From assembly GCA_017436705.1 (NCBI GenBank), contig JAFSCP010000008.1, forward strand, positions 1-64,000: a stretch of DNA of 64,000 nt, in the 5' to 3' direction. The number at the start of each line of letters is the position of its first letter. The stretch's first letter is position 1. The notes under the pieces were generated by a model. That model saw only the letters and a program-made list of their open reading frames with translations. It was not told where the DNA came from and searched no databases. The stretch comes from Bacillota bacterium (GTDB lineage: Bacteria > Bacillota > Clostridia > Peptostreptococcales > Anaerovoracaceae). This document shows positions 61,557-64,000 of the stretch, piece by piece. The translations under genes and the position numbers were made by a program.

Positions 61557-61664
61557 TTGAAATTTCAATTCTTTACAATACTGATTATACGCCCGCATAC
61601 CATAAAAGTAAAATTGTTTTTATATTTCGACAGTTTATTGTCTATGTGTTTTGTCTATATATAA
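61557..61664 (+). CDS. Possible 35-residue peptide with perfect Shine-Dalgarno
   Basis: A TTG start is placed directly after AGGAGGTGAT, a full match to the 16S rRNA anti-Shine-Dalgarno. The ORF ends in TAA at 61664 and would encode a basic start LKFQFF, a hydrophobic part with TILII and a C-terminal VKLFLYFDSL. The product is not recognised. The strong site and lack of any other gene in the plus direction make it worth noting, but length and TTG start leave doubt. Confidence 0.3.
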   Translation: MKFQFFTILIIRPHTIKVKLFLYFDSLLSMCFVYI

Positions 61665-61774
61665 TCAAAAACGCCCGTTTTTTATCGTAATTATAGGTGG
61701 TTTTCTTTTTTGGTAAAAAGTTTTCCATAGAAAACTAATTTGCAAAAATGAAAACACCTTATGATATTAAGTGC

Positions 61775-62314
61775 TTAGCTGGTATAAAATGAATACTCCG
61801 CCTTACCCCCGTAACCGTCCGCATCAGTCCATTCTGCATTTACAACGTAGATAGTTTCCTTGCCCAGCTTGATTTCGGGTGGAACAGTGGTCATGATGTC
61901 ATTCAACTTGCCGCGGGCATCCATATTCTCCCAGTCGTCAGTGCTGTAACAGATAATTTCCAGTTTGTCAGGCTGGGGAGCATCGCCGAAAATCAGGCTT
62001 GCAGTTCTTTCTTCTCCAAGGACAATTACAGGCGTTATGTCGCGGCACTGCAGCGGATGCGCCCCGCAGGCAATTACCGCACTGCCAATCTCGCCGCCCA
62101 TATAATTTTCCCAGCTGTAATTTCCCGAAAGTGCTTTTATGGTTTCCATACCGCAGGTCACAGTTAGTGCGGGCGGTTCATCGTCGAGGATGCCTGCGGA
62201 AACCGGCTGTCCTGATTCTGTACCATTTCCTGAAAGATCGCCATTTTGCCCATTTGCACATCCGGGCAGCGTCAGAATCAGCACCATCATAATAATAACA
62301 ATATATTTTTTCAC
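61775..62314 (-). CDS. Lipoprotein, unknown function
   Basis: 179 residues from a GTG at 62314. AAGGTGG, which overlaps the serpin stop region, lies seven bases upstream; an ATG upstream would sit inside the serpin gene. The signal sequence KKYIVIIMMVLILTLPGC has a lipobox with Cys near 19. The mature part holds SGNYSWENYMGGEIGSAVIAC and a beta-rich C-terminus (YVVNAEWTDADGYGGKAEY). No family was recognised. The 13-base gap to the serpin stop indicates one transcript. Confidence 0.72.
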   Translation of the reverse strand: MKKYIVIIMMVLILTLPGCANGQNGDLSGNGTESGQPVSAGILDDEPPALTVTCGMETIKALSGNYSWENYMGGEIGSAVIACGAHPLQCRDITPVIVLGEERTASLIFGDAPQPDKLEIICYSTDDWENMDARGKLNDIMTTVPPEIKLGKETIYVVNAEWTDADGYGGKAEYSFYTS

Positions 62315-62327
62315 AGTTGCCACCACC

Positions 62328-63626
62328 TTACTCCATGGTTTCCACCGTTCCGATGAACAACGGCAGGCTTTCGTTGGCATAATCGTCAACTATCATATAG
62401 ATAAACGGACGGTCAAGGATTACGGTTTCAGGTTCGGCGGCAGCCGCACCGTCGCTTGCTTCAACGATAGTCACAGCACCGGCGCGTGTTCCCCTGCTGT
62501 CAACCTCTATAAAAGCCTTGTGAGCCACTTTGCTTATAAAAATATTTCCCCTCGTGGATGTGGCCATTGCGCCGAAATCAGCGTTGTTTTCATCAAACAT
62601 TTCGGTAAGTCCCATGTTCTGAAGCACCGGCATAAGGTTTTCTGAAGCTTCAGCCGAAAACTTCGGTATGCCAGCATCAACCATCCATATATCCTTTCCG
62701 CCTTCGACAAGATCCGATAAGGTGTTTTCATTCATACCTGCAATGTACTCATCCACAGACACACCCTCATCGGGCAGAATTGCCACAAAACTGAAATCGT
62801 CTTTATAAGGTTTTATGAAACCTCTTGCCTTGTCATCCTTCAGGAAAGTACCTTCGCCGGAATACATAAACTCTGCATTCTGGGCCTTGCCGTCTGCAGT
62901 TGTGAATCTGCCGCTTCTTATCTGACTTTTTTCATATATGTGCTGCCATTCGTTGTCAAAGGCAAGAGCATTTATAAGGTACATCACCGCTTCGTCAGGA
63001 ATATCCTCAATAATTGAGTCGATCATTCCATCAGTGTTTTTCTTTACCCAGCTGTTCACATCACGCACAGTTCCCTCATTGAAAGCAGACCTGAAGACTT
63101 CTGCCCGCATGTTATTGCACCTGGCAAGGAAATCATCCTTTACAGTAAGCCGTTCTGCATCATCGCGTATCCAGACCGAGTTGGCCAGAGAAACTTCTGC
63201 AGTTTCATTGTACATGGTGATTGTGTCGGCGTATGCTGTCATAAGAGCAGCAAAGAATGCAGCATCCTTTCCAAAAGCTTCTTCAAACTGGGCAAGAGTT
63301 TCTGCCTCAGCACCCTGTGCTGTCATAGCCAGGGCAGTCATGATGGAAACAGGTGAAATCAGCAGGTTTTTTTCTTCGCTGATGGACGCAGTTTCCTTAA
63401 AAATCTCCATTGCCATGGCGCGGATGCTTTCATACTCGCCAACAGGACAGTAACGGTCAGGAGCCAGCGGCGTTGCGCTCAGTTCAACTTCTGCTGTAAG
63501 GCTGACAGTTTCCCCGGACTGGCCGCCGATTTCTGAAATTGCGCCAGGCTCAGGACTACATGCCGCCAGAGAAAACACCATAAGCGCCGCCATAAAAAAG
63601 CACAGGATTTTTTTCATCATCTTCAT
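62328..63626 (-). CDS. Serpin lipoprotein
   Basis: A 432-residue serine-protease inhibitor of the serpin fold, anchored as a lipoprotein (lipobox LAAC, Cys23). Serpin landmarks: NLLISPVSIMTALAMTAQGA near 86-105, NSVWIRDD near 149, the INALAFDNEWQH segment near 217, and the shutter-side DRPFIYMIVDD near 405. The reactive loop is in GTRAGAVTIVEASDGAAAAE, with small hinge residues required for insertion. The predicted bait area near EASDG lacks a basic P1, so trypsin-like targets are unlikely and an elastase- or subtilisin-like target fits better. RBS GAGGAGGGG precedes the ATG. Confidence 0.92.
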   Translation of the reverse strand: MKMMKKILCFFMAALMVFSLAACSPEPGAISEIGGQSGETVSLTAEVELSATPLAPDRYCPVGEYESIRAMAMEIFKETASISEEKNLLISPVSIMTALAMTAQGAEAETLAQFEEAFGKDAAFFAALMTAYADTITMYNETAEVSLANSVWIRDDAERLTVKDDFLARCNNMRAEVFRSAFNEGTVRDVNSWVKKNTDGMIDSIIEDIPDEAVMYLINALAFDNEWQHIYEKSQIRSGRFTTADGKAQNAEFMYSGEGTFLKDDKARGFIKPYKDDFSFVAILPDEGVSVDEYIAGMNENTLSDLVEGGKDIWMVDAGIPKFSAEASENLMPVLQNMGLTEMFDENNADFGAMATSTRGNIFISKVAHKAFIEVDSRGTRAGAVTIVEASDGAAAAEPETVILDRPFIYMIVDDYANESLPLFIGTVETME

Positions 63627-63650
63627 AATTACCCCTCCTCTGATGCGGAG

Positions 63651-64000
63651 CTATTCTTCCGCCGCTATGCTCATGGTTGTACCGATGAACATAGGTGTAT
63701 TGGTACCATCATCAACGATTGCATAGATAAACGGTCTGTCCAGACGGACATCGTAGATTTTTTCAGGCATGTAAGCTGTAGCGCCCACCTTTATGCCGGT
63801 AACAGCCGCCGCACGGGTGCCCTTTCTGTTCACTTCGATGAAAGTCTTGTGGATTATTCCGCTGACAAAGAGCGGCTGACCGCCATCGAGCTCCGCCATG
63901 GCAGAAAGATCTGCAGCTGCCGGATTGAAAATATCACGGATACCCATAGCATCAAAAGTACTCACAAGATTATCCACTCTGTACGCAGAAGTAAACTCAG
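63651..64000 (-). CDS. Serpin, C-terminal part (continues beyond the window)
   Basis: The open frame runs off the window edge at 64000; 115 codons are visible. The part aligns with the end of the serpin at 62328-63626: FDAMGIRDIF against LQNMGLTEMF, ISGIIHKTFIEVNRKGTRAAAV against the same loop, and LDRPFIYAIVDDG. The reactive loop reads GTRAAAVTGIKVGATAYMP and differs fully from that of the neighbour after the hinge, which suggests another target protease. The 24-base gap indicates an operon of tandem serpins. Confidence 0.9.
   Translation of the reverse strand, partial: EFTSAYRVDNLVSTFDAMGIRDIFNPAAADLSAMAELDGGQPLFVSGIIHKTFIEVNRKGTRAAAVTGIKVGATAYMPEKIYDVRLDRPFIYAIVDDGTNTPMFIGTTMSIAAEE

Larger units (their letters stand above)
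61348..61774. other. 427-bp intergenic region
   Basis: Contents seen: a terminator for the minus-strand serpin/lipoprotein transcript (61453-61495); a possible plus-strand 35-codon ORF (61557-61664); T- and A-rich sequence 61610-61760 with no convincing gene. The AT content is higher than in the neighbours. Confidence 0.5.

Overview
The window is 64 kb of chromosome from a Gram-positive, low-to-moderate GC anaerobe of the class Clostridia. The evidence is strong AGGAGG ribosome binding sites, lipoprotein and LPXTG-like surface signals, a clostridial tig-clpP-clpX-lon-engB run, a PduL phosphotransacylase, type II pantothenate kinase, an ECF vitamin transporter, a cofactor-independent phosphoglycerate mutase in a serine operon, and small families (DUF1461, DUF5685, DUF1292) typical of that class. 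A member of the Anaerovoracaceae/Family XIII group would fit, but that is a guess. From 8 kb to 52 kb every gene is on the minus strand, as expected for one replichore. No prophage, integrase, transposase or CRISPR array was seen.

Layout. 0-8 kb: a tRNA-Cys with an imperfect acceptor stem, an M20 amidohydrolase, a small FTR-like Fe-S protein, sfsA, lgt-ychF, a hicAB toxin-antitoxin pair, a hydrolase and membrane-protein operon, and a PHP phosphatase. 8-18.5 kb: a pantothenate kinase and a lipoprotein, then a surface operon (FnIII protein, 1875-residue VPETG-anchored adhesin, two paralogous secreted proteins, one membrane-anchored protein). 18.6-21.5 kb: a P-type cation ATPase behind a yybP-ykoY-type Mn2+ riboswitch. 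21.5-26.4 kb: a compact Tad-like secretion/pilus locus with CpaB, CpaF, TadB and TadC relatives, a TadE-like protein and three very small hydrophobic peptides, two of them under 50 residues. 26.4-41.7 kb: transport, nucleotide, RNA-decay and protein-quality-control housekeeping. 41.7-45.8 kb: an ECF transporter operon with a Cys-rich protein behind a structured leader ending in a terminator. 45.9-54 kb: uvrC, dacA, and a divergent serine-biosynthesis cluster whose two promoters share one inverted repeat. 54-55.5 kb: a lipoprotein and a complete type III (RNA antitoxin) toxin-antitoxin module. 55.5-61.3 kb: lipid kinase, YihY, rdgB-rph, a DnaJ/DUF5685 pair and an Mrp ATPase. 61.8-64 kb: lipoproteins and tandem serpins, the last cut by the window edge.

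How the parts work together. Surface biology dominates the accessory content: the adhesin operon, the Tad-like locus, lipoproteins and serpins all point to a host- or community-associated cell. No sortase and no prepilin peptidase is encoded here, so both surface systems need enzymes from elsewhere in the genome. Metal and cofactor control is by RNA at two places, and stress or phage defence by two toxin-antitoxin modules of different types.

The least described items are the type III toxin-antitoxin RNA (two 51-52 nt repeats with a compensatory stem change), the three related mini-peptides of the Tad-like locus, the unassigned ECF leader and the FTR-like protein lacking one redox cysteine. 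Family names come from recognising motifs by eye; no database search was run.
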